In this document: piece by piece, positions 1-7,695 of the stretch
Position numbering within the stretch: position 1 is the first letter of the stretch
Layout: the number at the start of each line of letters is the position of its first letter
Assembly (NCBI GenBank): GCA_013821985.1
Contig: PNJQ01000002.1
Span: 48,085-112,084 of the forward strand
Source of the DNA: Opitutus sp.
GTDB lineage: Bacteria > Verrucomicrobiota > Verrucomicrobiia > Opitutales > Opitutaceae
Direction: 5' to 3'
DNA length: 64,000 nucleotides
The notes under the pieces: model-generated
The model's input: the letters and a program-made list of their open reading frames with translations, nothing else
The model's database searches: none
Told to the model about the DNA's origin: nothing
Position numbers and translations under genes: made by a program

Positions 1-2
1 TC

Positions 3-374
3 GCGTCTCCCCGGCCGCTCAGCTTTGCCGACATCGAAGGTCGGCTCGACATCAGCAAGGGCTCCATCAGCCAAGGGCTGCGCGTGCTGCGCGAGATGGG
101 CGCTTTGAAGGAAGTTTCCTCTGCCGCAGATCGCGCGGAGTTGTTCACGCCGGATTTAGAGCTGCGCAAGCTGGCCAGCCAATTTCTTGAACGTCGTCTG
201 GGAAAGCAGCTGACCGCTGGCAGCACGAAGCTAGCGGCGCTTAATAAGGTCGTTCCCGGTTCGAATACTGAAGCCGCCGAATTGAAGAAGCGGCTGAAGG
301 CGCTCTCGGATTGGCACAGCAAAGCAAAGTCACTCCTGCCCGTGGTTCGCACGATCCTGAAGATCACGGGTTAG
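3..374 (+). CDS. GbsR/MarR-type winged-helix regulator, 5' truncated
   Basis: The reading frame is open from base 3, so the gene begins before the window. The first 35 residues form a helix-turn-helix (ADIEGRLDISKGSISQGLRVL) followed by a wing-like stretch, as in GbsR/MarR-type repressors. A basic and helical C-terminus follows (LERRLGKQL to WHSKAKSLLPVVRTILK). A damaged second copy lies at about 2023-2293. Its position ahead of the polysaccharide genes suggests local control of the locus, but no operator is visible. Family placement rests on the helix-turn-helix only. Confidence 0.7.
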   Translation, partial: ASPRPLSFADIEGRLDISKGSISQGLRVLREMGALKEVSSAADRAELFTPDLELRKLASQFLERRLGKQLTAGSTKLAALNKVVPGSNTEAAELKKRLKALSDWHSKAKSLLPVVRTILKITG

Positions 375-463
375 GTTTCACCCGCCCAATGGCGGATACG
401 CACAGTTCAGCCCAGTCGGTTGCATTCTACGGAAGCGACGGGGCGAAGCTTAATTTCGATAAA

Positions 464-777
464 ATGAAAAAGACCCTGATCACCGGCCAAGATGGCTCGT
501 ATTTGGCCGAGTTGCTCCTGTCCAAGACTACGAGGTCCACGGCATCATCCGCCGCTTCTAGACCTTCATCACCAGCCGCATCGATCATCTGAATTTTCGC
601 CACGCCACGAGCGCCCCGCCGGAGTCGAGTTGCTCATTGGCAACCCCGCCAAGGCGAAGAAACAATTCGGCTGGCAGCACGAAGGTGCTCTTCAAAGACC
701 TTGTGAGAATCATGGTTGAGCGCTACCTCGAACTCGCAAAACGCGACGCGCAAATCGCCAGCTTGCCTCCGCTGTGA
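464..777 (+). pseudogene. gmd: gmd remnant (GDP-mannose 4,6-dehydratase), internally deleted
   Basis: This starts like Gmd (MKKTLITGQDGSYLAELLL) but lacks three residues of the Rossmann glycine loop. It then shifts frame at YEVHGIIRR, meets a stop, and jumps to a recognisable Gmd C-terminus (LLIGNPAKAKKQFGW, then LVRIMVERYLELAKRDA in another frame). About 250 central residues are missing. The remnant ends at the TGA at 775-777, overlapping the GTG start of the intact gmd-like gene at 774. It is non-functional. Confidence 0.8.
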
Positions 778-1808
778 AAAAAGCGTTCATTCTCGGTATC
801 ACGGGCCAGGACGGCTCCTACCTAGCGGAGCTGCTCCTCGGGCGCGGCTACCACGTCCATGGGCTTGTGCGCAGGGCGAGCATGTTCAACCGCGCGCGGA
901 TCGAGCATCTCCGTAGTTCCGACCCGGAGCGACTCACGCTGCATTACGGAGAACTCTCCGATCTCACTTCTTTTCGGCGGCTGCTGTCGAGGGTCCAGCC
1001 GGACGAGTTATACCATCTGGCGGGACAGAGTCACGTCGGCCTAAGTTTTGAAATTCCCGAGGCGACGTGCCAGGAAAACGGTCTGGCGGCTCTGCATCTG
1101 CTCGAGATCGTGCGCGACCTTCAGCACCCGATGCGGGTCTACTTTGCGTCCAGCTCGGAGATTTTCGGCGCGACGTCGTCTTTCCCACAGTGCGAAACGA
1201 CGCCGCTCGATCCGATCAATCCCTACGGCTGCGCCAAGGCGTTCGCGACGCAGATCGCACGCGTCTACCGGAAAGCGCACGGGGTGTTCGTGGTGAACGG
1301 GATTACTTACAACCACGAGAGTCCCCGGCGCGGGGAAAACTTTGTGACGCGGAAAATCACCCTCGCCGCGGCCCGGCTGCGTGCGGGTGCCAAGGAGCCA
1401 CTGCGGCTCGGTAATCTCGATGCCGTGCGCGACTGGGGCTATGCGCCAGAATACGTCGAAGGCATCTGGCAGTCCCTGCAGGCGGAAGCGGCGGGTGACT
1501 ACGTTTTCGCGACGGGGCAGCTGTGTTCGGTTCGCGAGTTCGCGCAGGCGGCGTTCGCCGCGCTCGATCTCGACATCGGATTTGCCGGCTCCGGCGTGGA
1601 CGAGGTGGGCCGGCGTCTCGACAACGGTGAGACGGTCTTGCGCATCGACCCCGTGTATTATCGGCCGGTGGAGGCAACGCTGCTCGTAGGCGACGCGAGC
1701 CGCGCACGGACAATTTTACGCTGGGCGCCCCGCACGGTCGGCCCCGAAGTCGCGCGCGTGATGGCCCTCGCCGATTGGGAAAAAGTCCGCGGCGAGACCG
1801 GCAGCTGA
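774..1808 (+). CDS. GDP-mannose 4,6-dehydratase family protein (Gmd-like)
   Basis: A 344-residue extended short-chain dehydrogenase. Seen: NAD(P)-binding GITGQDGSYL at residues 8-17, SSSEIFG carrying the Ser and Glu of the active site, and YGCAKAF carrying the Tyr and Lys. Gmd-specific RGENFVTRKIT and LGNLDAVRDWGYAPEYVEG are also present. Family reaction: GDP-mannose to GDP-4-keto-6-deoxymannose, the precursor of GDP-fucose, GDP-rhamnose or GDP-perosamine. The INPYGCAKAF stretch departs from the usual SPYAVAK, so the substrate may differ. The start is GTG, as no ATG fits. No partner reductase or aminotransferase for a GDP sugar lies next to it. Confidence 0.8.
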   Translation: MKKAFILGITGQDGSYLAELLLGRGYHVHGLVRRASMFNRARIEHLRSSDPERLTLHYGELSDLTSFRRLLSRVQPDELYHLAGQSHVGLSFEIPEATCQENGLAALHLLEIVRDLQHPMRVYFASSSEIFGATSSFPQCETTPLDPINPYGCAKAFATQIARVYRKAHGVFVVNGITYNHESPRRGENFVTRKITLAAARLRAGAKEPLRLGNLDAVRDWGYAPEYVEGIWQSLQAEAAGDYVFATGQLCSVREFAQAAFAALDLDIGFAGSGVDEVGRRLDNGETVLRIDPVYYRPVEATLLVGDASRARTILRWAPRTVGPEVARVMALADWEKVRGETGS

Positions 1809-1848
1809 AATTTTCCACCCGACCGGCCACCAACTACTCCTCGACTCC

Positions 1849-2293
1849 ATGATCATCGAAATCAGACACCAAGGTGAAACTCTCGCACTAATCGTGCCGG
1901 CGAATTTGGCCGAGCCGGGCTACATTTCTTCACGCTGAAGGAATTTTCTCAGCAGCTCGCCGCCGTGCGCCATCCGGCGGGCAATGTGATCGGTCCGTAT
2001 GTGCACAATCCGGTGCGCGAGGTGGGAGCCTTGAAGGAAGTTTCGACGGCCGCGGACCGTGCCGAGTTGTTCATGCCCGACTTGGAAATGCGCAAGCTCG
2101 TTGGACGCTTCATCGAGAGTCGATTGGAGAAGCAGCTCACTGCTGGTAGGACGCGTTTGACGCCCTCGGCAAAGCCGTGCCCGGCAACAACGGCGAAGCC
2201 GCCGAGCTGAAGATGCGGCTCAATGCTCTCTCGGATTGGCACAGGAAAGCAAAACCCCTGCTGCCGATTTCTACGCCCATCGAAGGTCGATAG
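1849..2293 (+). pseudogene. Chimeric pseudogene: cupin 5' fragment joined to broken GbsR/MarR-type regulator copy
   Basis: Bases 1849-1938 read MIIEIRHQGETLALIVPA and stop. One base out of frame, the similarity continues as HFFTLKEFSQQLAAVRHPAGNVIGPYVHNPV, resembling a small cupin of polysaccharide loci. At about 2018-2030 the sequence switches to a copy of the regulator at 3-374 (GALKEVSTAADRAELFMPDLEMRKL). That part also shifts frame near 2155, continuing as DALGKAVPGNNGEAAELKMRLNALSDWHRKAKPLLPI to a stop at 2293. Neither half can be functional. It is a scar of gene loss just before the nonulosonate block. Confidence 0.75.
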
Positions 2294-2314
2294 CGGTCCG
2301 CTACTTTTATCTCT

Positions 2315-3331
2315 ATGGACAAAATACCAGCCAAATCTATACTCGTCACCGGTGGCACCGGTTCCTTTGGCAAAGCCTTCGTCAGGTCAATCCTAACCGA
2401 CCACCGAGAAGTGGAGCGTATTGTCGTGTATTCTCGCGACGAACTTAAGCAGTTCGAAATGGCGCAGGATTTCCCGCAGTCGAAATATCCGCAGATGAGG
2501 TATTTTATCGGCGACGTGCGCGACGGTTCCCGTTTGCGCCGGGCCTGCGAAGGCGTGGATACCATCATTCACGCCGCTGCCCTGAAGCAGGTGCCTGCCG
2601 CGGAGTATAACCCCATGGAGTGCATTCTTACCAACATCCATGGCGCGGAAAATGTCATCAACGCCGCCCTCGACTCGAATATCCATAATGTAGTGGCGCT
2701 ATCCACGGACAAGGCGGCTGCGCCGATCAATCTATACGGTGCAACCAAGCTTTGTTCAGACAAACTTTTCGTAGCGGCAAATAACATCAAGGGCGCGCGG
2801 TCACTACGTTTGTCGGTGGTCCGCTACGGAAACGTCATGGGTTCGCGCGGCTCCGTGATTCCCTTCTTCCTGAAGAAGCGCAGGGAGGGCGTGCTGCCCA
2901 TCACGGATGCAAAGATGACCCGCTTCAACATTTCCCTGCATGAAGGCGTGGGCATGGTCCTGCACGCCCTGCGAGTCTCCATGGGCGGCGAGATTTTCGT
3001 GCCGAAGATCCCTTCCTACCGGATCACGGATGTAGCGACGGCCATCGCGCCAGAATGTCGGCAGGAAATTGTCGGAGTTCGGCCAGGTGAAAAGATTCAT
3101 GAGGAAATGATCACGTCCTCGGACTCCTTCACGACGGTGGACCTAGGTGCCTATTACGCCATTCTCCCGCAGACTCACCGCTACACGACGGAAGATTACT
3201 GCAAGATGACCGGAGCCAAGCCGGTCCCGCAGGGATTCACCTATAATTCGGGCACCAATACCGACTGGCTCACAGCGGAGCAGATCCGAGAGTTGATCCG
3301 CGTGCACGTCGATTCCTCCTTCAAGGCCTGA
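2315..3331 (+). CDS. pseB: UDP-GlcNAc 4,6-dehydratase (inverting), PseB-like
   Basis: 338 residues, full length for the family. GGTGSFG at residues 13-19 binds the dinucleotide. STDKAAAPINLYGATK places Asp132, Lys133, Tyr141 and Lys145 at the catalytic positions known from Helicobacter FlaA1/PseB. YSRDELKQFEMA and GVRPGEKIHEEMI are PseB signatures. Family reaction: UDP-GlcNAc to UDP-2-acetamido-2,6-dideoxy-L-arabino-hexos-4-ulose, the first step to pseudaminic acid, in the cytosol. It lies 5 bases before the RmlD-like gene and starts the nonulosonate block. No pseC follows. Confidence 0.9.
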   Translation: MDKIPAKSILVTGGTGSFGKAFVRSILTDHREVERIVVYSRDELKQFEMAQDFPQSKYPQMRYFIGDVRDGSRLRRACEGVDTIIHAAALKQVPAAEYNPMECILTNIHGAENVINAALDSNIHNVVALSTDKAAAPINLYGATKLCSDKLFVAANNIKGARSLRLSVVRYGNVMGSRGSVIPFFLKKRREGVLPITDAKMTRFNISLHEGVGMVLHALRVSMGGEIFVPKIPSYRITDVATAIAPECRQEIVGVRPGEKIHEEMITSSDSFTTVDLGAYYAILPQTHRYTTEDYCKMTGAKPVPQGFTYNSGTNTDWLTAEQIRELIRVHVDSSFKA

Positions 3332-3336
3332 GTGCG

Positions 3337-4218
3337 ATGTCCGAAGTAGTAATACTCGGCGCTCGCTCGTGGATTGGCTTCCGCCTGACGGAAGCATTTG
3401 CCCGGGCGCGGCCGGAATGGCGCGTGCTGGGCACGTCGGCCGTGGCGCCAGCCGTATTCCCCTCAGGGGTTCCGGCTTTGCCGACTCTGGTTGCGGCCAG
3501 AACCACCGCTGAAATCTCCGCGCTGGTGCGTGCGCAGAGACCGCGGGTAGTGATTAACTTGCTGCGGGGAGAGGATGAGAATGACCGGTCCATCCATCTC
3601 GCGGTGGCCCGAGCCTGTTCCGAGGCTGGCTGCCGCTATCTCTATGCCTCCTCCGTGCTGGCGCTGGACGGCTACACGTTGGGCGGTCCGCTTGCCGAGG
3701 ATCTCCCGGCTCGGAGCGTAACACCTTACGGGCAGTTCAAAGGTAGCTGCGAAGCGGTCTTGTTGGAGGAGTTCACTCGCGGCGATTGGCAGATTCTGCG
3801 CTTCGCCTCAATCCAAGGGTGGTCGCCATGGAAGCCATCGCGCAACGAGGCGTTTCTCCGTAAAATCGTGGCGGGAACGCCAGTGGTGGTTGATGTCGGC
3901 GTCAGGCAAAATCGCCTGCAGGACACGGTGTTCGCGGCTGCCGTCGTCGACGTGGCGTTGTGCGCCGAGTGCCAAGGAGTGTTTCACTTTGGCGCCGACG
4001 ATTTTAGCGACGAGGTTGATTTTCTTCGAGCGGTGGCCTGGGCTTTCGGATTGGACGGAGCGCTGGTTCGGCCCGGGGTGCGCCGCGAAGTGAATTTATC
4101 CGTCTCGTGCGAACGCCTCCACGCTGTCACGGGCAACCGCTGGCGCCGCCTGGAGGCCGAAACGCTGACGGGCCTGCGAACGGAGCCGGGTTTGATCGCC
4201 TGCCTAGCGAGCCGTTGA
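3337..4218 (+). CDS. RmlD-like SDR (putative NDP-4-keto-sugar reductase)
   Basis: 293 residues. The N-terminus VVILGARSWIGFRL is a Rossmann dinucleotide site. YASSVLALDG and TPYGQFKGSCEAVLL supply the Ser and Tyr-x3-Lys of an SDR active site. The remainder (RLQDTVFAAAVVDVAL, GVFHFGADDFSDEVDFLRAVA) follows the layout of dTDP-4-dehydrorhamnose reductase (RmlD). Inference: it reduces the 4-keto product of the PseB-like enzyme just upstream, taking the place of an aminotransferase. It could instead be an epimerase. It is followed 36 bases later by the synthase gene. Confidence 0.65.
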   Translation: MSEVVILGARSWIGFRLTEAFARARPEWRVLGTSAVAPAVFPSGVPALPTLVAARTTAEISALVRAQRPRVVINLLRGEDENDRSIHLAVARACSEAGCRYLYASSVLALDGYTLGGPLAEDLPARSVTPYGQFKGSCEAVLLEEFTRGDWQILRFASIQGWSPWKPSRNEAFLRKIVAGTPVVVDVGVRQNRLQDTVFAAAVVDVALCAECQGVFHFGADDFSDEVDFLRAVAWAFGLDGALVRPGVRREVNLSVSCERLHAVTGNRWRRLEAETLTGLRTEPGLIACLASR

Positions 4219-4254
4219 AACTCTCGTTTCTCCCTGAAACGTGCCATCCCTGTC

Positions 4255-5436
4255 ATGAGCGACATCACCATCCAAGGACGTAAAGTTGGACCGGATAGCC
4301 CGGTCTATTTCATCGCGGACGTGGCCTCGAACCACTGCGGCTCCCTCACCAAGGCCAAGGAACTTGTGCACGCCTGCGCGGAGTCGCGGGTGGACGCGGT
4401 GAAGATGCAAAACTTCGAGGCTGAAACCATAGTGTCCGACTACGGTTTCAAGAATCTGGCCGGACTTAAGACGCACCAGTCAGGCTGGAAGCAATCTGTT
4501 TTCGATTCCTACAAGGCTGCGTCGATTCCCCTAGAATGGACGATGGAGCTCAAGGAGCTCTGCGATCGGCTTGGGCTGCATTACATGACGTCACCATATT
4601 CGGTGGAGTTGGTCAGGGCCGTGGCGCCGCACGTATGTGCCTTGAAGCTTGGTTCGGGCGACCTGACCTGGCACGAGGAAATCGAGGCGATGTGCGCTTC
4701 CGGCAAGCCGGTGCTGATCGCGACGGGCGCCTCAACCATGGCGGAAGTAGAGGGCGCCATGGCGGCCGCGTTACGCCACACGGCTCAAGTGCTCCTCATG
4801 CAGTGCAATACCGAATACACTGCCCGGGTTGGTGAAACCCGCGAGCAGCGGTTGGATCGATTCCGCCACATCAACCTCCGGGTGATCGAAACATATGCCA
4901 GCCGCTGGCCGGGCGTGCCCATTGGCCTGTCCGACCACACGCACGGAGAGATGACTGTGCTGGGCGCGGTCGGCCTGTTCGGCTGTTGCGCCGTGGAAAA
5001 ACATTTCACCTTCGACAACACCATCGAGGGTCAGGACCACGGTTTCTCCATGACGCCGGCTTCCTGGAAGCGAATGGTCGAACGCACTGAGAAATTACAA
5101 GAAACGCTCGCGGCCAGCAAGGCGGTGACATTTGCCGATCGCCTTAAGGTTACCCGCACCCAGGTGGATGATCCTGAAGGACTTGAGCTGGCGGTGGGCG
5201 ATGGGGTTAAGCGCATCGAGGACAACGAGGCTGGGACGGTCATTGTGCAGCGCCGCGCGGTTCGCGCTCGCCAAGAACTGCCGGCCGGTCATCGGGTCGC
5301 TCTGGAAGACCTCATCGTTTTGCGCCCTTGCCCGCTGGGGGCACTGCCGCCTTATCGCGCCAGCGAGCTTTTGGGTCGGACGCTGGCGCGACAGGTTCGC
5401 TCTGGCGACTGCGTGCGACTGGATGATTGTGTCTGA
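4255..5436 (+). CDS. NeuB/PseI-family nonulosonic acid synthase with SAF domain
   Basis: 393 residues, longer than the usual ~340-350. The TIM barrel (about residues 15-290) has PVYFIADVASNHCGSL, LKLGSGDL, ATGAST, IGLSDHTHG and EKHFTFDNTIEGQDHGFSMTP, all family hallmarks including metal- and phosphoenolpyruvate-binding positions. The C-terminus (about 310-390, ARQELPAGHRVALEDLIVLRP) is the SAF/antifreeze-like lid. Family reaction: condensation of phosphoenolpyruvate with a 6-carbon N-acyl sugar to give a 9-carbon ulosonate. Whether the product is of sialic, legionaminic or pseudaminic type cannot be read directly. The context favours a pseudaminic-like route. Confidence 0.88.
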   Translation: MSDITIQGRKVGPDSPVYFIADVASNHCGSLTKAKELVHACAESRVDAVKMQNFEAETIVSDYGFKNLAGLKTHQSGWKQSVFDSYKAASIPLEWTMELKELCDRLGLHYMTSPYSVELVRAVAPHVCALKLGSGDLTWHEEIEAMCASGKPVLIATGASTMAEVEGAMAAALRHTAQVLLMQCNTEYTARVGETREQRLDRFRHINLRVIETYASRWPGVPIGLSDHTHGEMTVLGAVGLFGCCAVEKHFTFDNTIEGQDHGFSMTPASWKRMVERTEKLQETLAASKAVTFADRLKVTRTQVDDPEGLELAVGDGVKRIEDNEAGTVIVQRRAVRARQELPAGHRVALEDLIVLRPCPLGALPPYRASELLGRTLARQVRSGDCVRLDDCV

Positions 5437-5445
5437 AACGCCCGC

Positions 5446-5925
5446 ATGCACACCGCCTATGACAACCCCTATGCCTCCGATCCATTGCGCGGGGCTATTT
5501 GGGAAATGTGCGTGCGGAGGGACCTAGAGGCCTTCCTGACGGCCGATTGGAATATCTGCGCGGGAGACTTTGTGGACGAGGGCTTCGTCGGCTGGAATGC
5601 GCATTTCGTATCGGATTCAATGAAATGGACCGTCGGATTCCCGACATTAACGGCTTACCGCGAAACGTGGCTGAGTGACGCACGGGCGTTTGCCGCCAAA
5701 GTTTGGGCAGCTGACACGAGGGAGCGCCTTTATCGTGCGCTTACCCTAGCGCGCATCGATTTCGCTTCGGATTCGATCCTAGTGCACAAACGCTTCGATG
5801 GCGCACTGTACCTGACTGACGGAAGTGAGCAGACGCTTCGGTGGCAGAGCCTCTTTGTTTTGCGCCGCATTGGTGGTCGCTGGAAGCAGGCGGGATTTAT
5901 AGGCTACTTGCCGTTTTCCAAATGA
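5446..5925 (+). CDS. NTF2/SnoaL-like small protein of the nonulosonate block, function unknown
   Basis: 159 residues with the size and pattern of an NTF2-like cone fold: N-terminal helices with YDNPYASDPLRGAIWEMCVRRDLEAFLTADW, then alternating strands ending in LFVLRRIGGRWKQAGFIGYLP. No signal peptide or membrane segment is present. It lies 9 bases after the synthase and its stop overlaps the PseG start (ATGA at 5922-5925), so it is co-expressed with nonulosonate enzymes. NTF2-like folds include isomerases, dehydratases and binding proteins, so no specific activity is assigned. Confidence 0.6.
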   Translation: MHTAYDNPYASDPLRGAIWEMCVRRDLEAFLTADWNICAGDFVDEGFVGWNAHFVSDSMKWTVGFPTLTAYRETWLSDARAFAAKVWAADTRERLYRALTLARIDFASDSILVHKRFDGALYLTDGSEQTLRWQSLFVLRRIGGRWKQAGFIGYLPFSK

Positions 5926-7001
5926 GTAGCGCTCAGACCACTTCCACCGCTGGCCTGCCCACGCTTTTATTCCGGGCGGACGCGGGGATGACGATCGGCA
6001 CGGGTCACGTGATGAGGGGAATTGGCCTAGCGCAGCAATGGCAGGATTTGGGTGGTCGAGCTGTGATGCTGATGGCAACGCCGAACGAGGCTATCGCGTC
6101 CCGGTTGCAACGCGAAAAAATCTTGGTGGAAGTCATCGATGCTGCTCCAGGCACGCCGGCCGATGCCGTGGCCACGGTGCGTGCAGCACGGCGTTTTTGC
6201 GCCGATTGGATCGTTGTTGATGGTTATGCGTTCGACACGCCATGGCTCGCCCGGGTTGGGGAGGGCGGTATTCCGCTGGCTCTGTGGACGGACTATGTGC
6301 AGGCGGCGCGCTTGCCGGTTTCCCTGTTGCTCAATCAAAACCCTCATGCCAGCGAGAGCGAATTCCGCGCTGTGGCGCCCGATGCGAAGTTGTTGATCGG
6401 ACTGAACTATGCCGTGCTGCGGCGGGAGTTTCGGGTCCGCGCGGATCGGCGGCGGGAGCGCAGCGCGGGAGTGCGGCAGTTGCTGGTGACGCTGGGCGGA
6501 TCCGACGCGGTGAACGCCACGCGGACCGTGTTGGAGGCGCTAGCCTTGCTTGGGCCCGCCGTGCCCGCGACCACGGTTGTGGTCGGCGCGAACAATCCAC
6601 GGATGGAGGAGCTGGGCTCGCTGGCCCGCAATATCCCCGGGGCTGACCTGCGGCACGACGTCAAGGACATGGGTGAATTGATCGACCGCTGCGACCTTGC
6701 GCTATCGGCGGCGGGCGCCACGTTGTGGGAATTGGCCTACCTAGGGGTGCCCGCGCTGGCCACGGTTCTCGCTGACAATCAAGTCCCCCTTGCCGCGGCG
6801 GTAGGTACCGCCGGTGCCGGGATCGACCTTGGTTGGAACCATGCGTTGAATCCGGAGCGTCTCGCGAGCTTGTTGTCCAGCGTCCTGGCGGATCGCCAGC
6901 GGGTGGCGGTCATGAGCCGAGCCGCCCTAGGGTTGGTGGACGGACGGGGAGCGGAAAGGGTTTGTGCCGCACTCGCGGCGCAAGGCGCCCGCAAAAGCTA
7001 A
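5922..7001 (+). CDS. pseG: PseG-like UDP-sugar hydrolase
   Basis: 359 residues from the ATG at 5922, which overlaps the upstream stop; an earlier in-frame ATG at 5841 would intrude into the NTF2-like gene. LFRADAGMTIGTGHVMRG carries the Gly-x-Gly-His-x-x-Arg signature of PseG (catalytic His). The C-terminal half has a GT-B-type UDP-binding region (LVTLGGSDAVNATRTVLEAL, LALSAAGATLWELAYLGVPALATVLADNQ). Family reaction: removal of UDP from UDP-2,4-diacetamido-2,4,6-trideoxy-L-altrose. Here the substrate may lack the 4-amino group (see findings). Confidence 0.85.
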   Translation: MSSAQTTSTAGLPTLLFRADAGMTIGTGHVMRGIGLAQQWQDLGGRAVMLMATPNEAIASRLQREKILVEVIDAAPGTPADAVATVRAARRFCADWIVVDGYAFDTPWLARVGEGGIPLALWTDYVQAARLPVSLLLNQNPHASESEFRAVAPDAKLLIGLNYAVLRREFRVRADRRRERSAGVRQLLVTLGGSDAVNATRTVLEALALLGPAVPATTVVVGANNPRMEELGSLARNIPGADLRHDVKDMGELIDRCDLALSAAGATLWELAYLGVPALATVLADNQVPLAAAVGTAGAGIDLGWNHALNPERLASLLSSVLADRQRVAVMSRAALGLVDGRGAERVCAALAAQGARKS

Positions 7002-7015
7002 ATCACGCCTAGTTC

Positions 7016-7675
7016 ATGCTCATTATCCTTCAAGGACGCGTCCGTTCAACCCGATTGCCCGCTAAGGGGTTCCTGCCCTTCTTTAATCAGGTGGTTTGGG
7101 AGCGAATGTGCGACATCGCGCTGGCGGTGCGCGGCGCTGAGCAGATTGTTTTTGCGACCGGCGATGCGCCGGAAAACCAAATCGCCAAGCCCCTGGTCGA
7201 GGCGAAAGGCATCCGTTTTTTTTCAGGCAGCGAGGAAAACGCGCTCGATCGCTTTTGCCGGGTGGCCGAGACCAGCACGTCGGAATACATCGTGCGCATC
7301 ACCTGCGACAACTACTTGGTTCAGCCTGAAGTCATCGAAGGGCTGTTTGCCGCCGCCCGCGAGGCGAGGGCCGACTATGGCTATGTGGCTCCGCTCTCGC
7401 ATTACGCGGGTGAGGTCATCCGCCGCGAGACCCTGCTCGCGGGCTGGCGGGCGGGAAGTTATTCGGCCCTCGCGCGCGAGCATATCACGTGGGACATCCG
7501 CGAGAATGCGGCGATTTCGCGGGTGGTGCTGCCCGAGGATTACTTGGCCCTGGATCACGAGCACAGCGTCACTCTCGATACGGTCGACGATTTCGTCCGC
7601 ATGAAAAAGCTGGAGCAAACCATGCCTGGTCTCCGGCCGGTGCGCTGCCTCGAGGCCGTGCGCGGCATTCGTTGA
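7016..7675 (+). CDS. Cytidylyltransferase (PseF/SpsF-like)
   Basis: 219 residues. LIILQGRVRSTRLPAKGF is a slightly altered form of the nucleotidyltransferase loop (usual RMGSTRLPGK). RITCDNYLVQPEVIEGLF includes the metal-binding Asp region (usual R.TgDcPl). AREHITWDIREN and HEHSVTLDTVDDFVRMKKLE match the SpsF/CMP-KDO synthetase-type C-terminus. Expected role: activation of the nonulosonic acid as its CMP derivative. The usual Asp-Cys-Pro of the SpsF motif reads Asp-Asn-Tyr here. It follows pseG by 14 bases. Confidence 0.75.
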   Translation: MLIILQGRVRSTRLPAKGFLPFFNQVVWERMCDIALAVRGAEQIVFATGDAPENQIAKPLVEAKGIRFFSGSEENALDRFCRVAETSTSEYIVRITCDNYLVQPEVIEGLFAAAREARADYGYVAPLSHYAGEVIRRETLLAGWRAGSYSALAREHITWDIRENAAISRVVLPEDYLALDHEHSVTLDTVDDFVRMKKLEQTMPGLRPVRCLEAVRGIR

Positions 7676-7695
7676 GGCGTAGCCCGACCCGTTCC

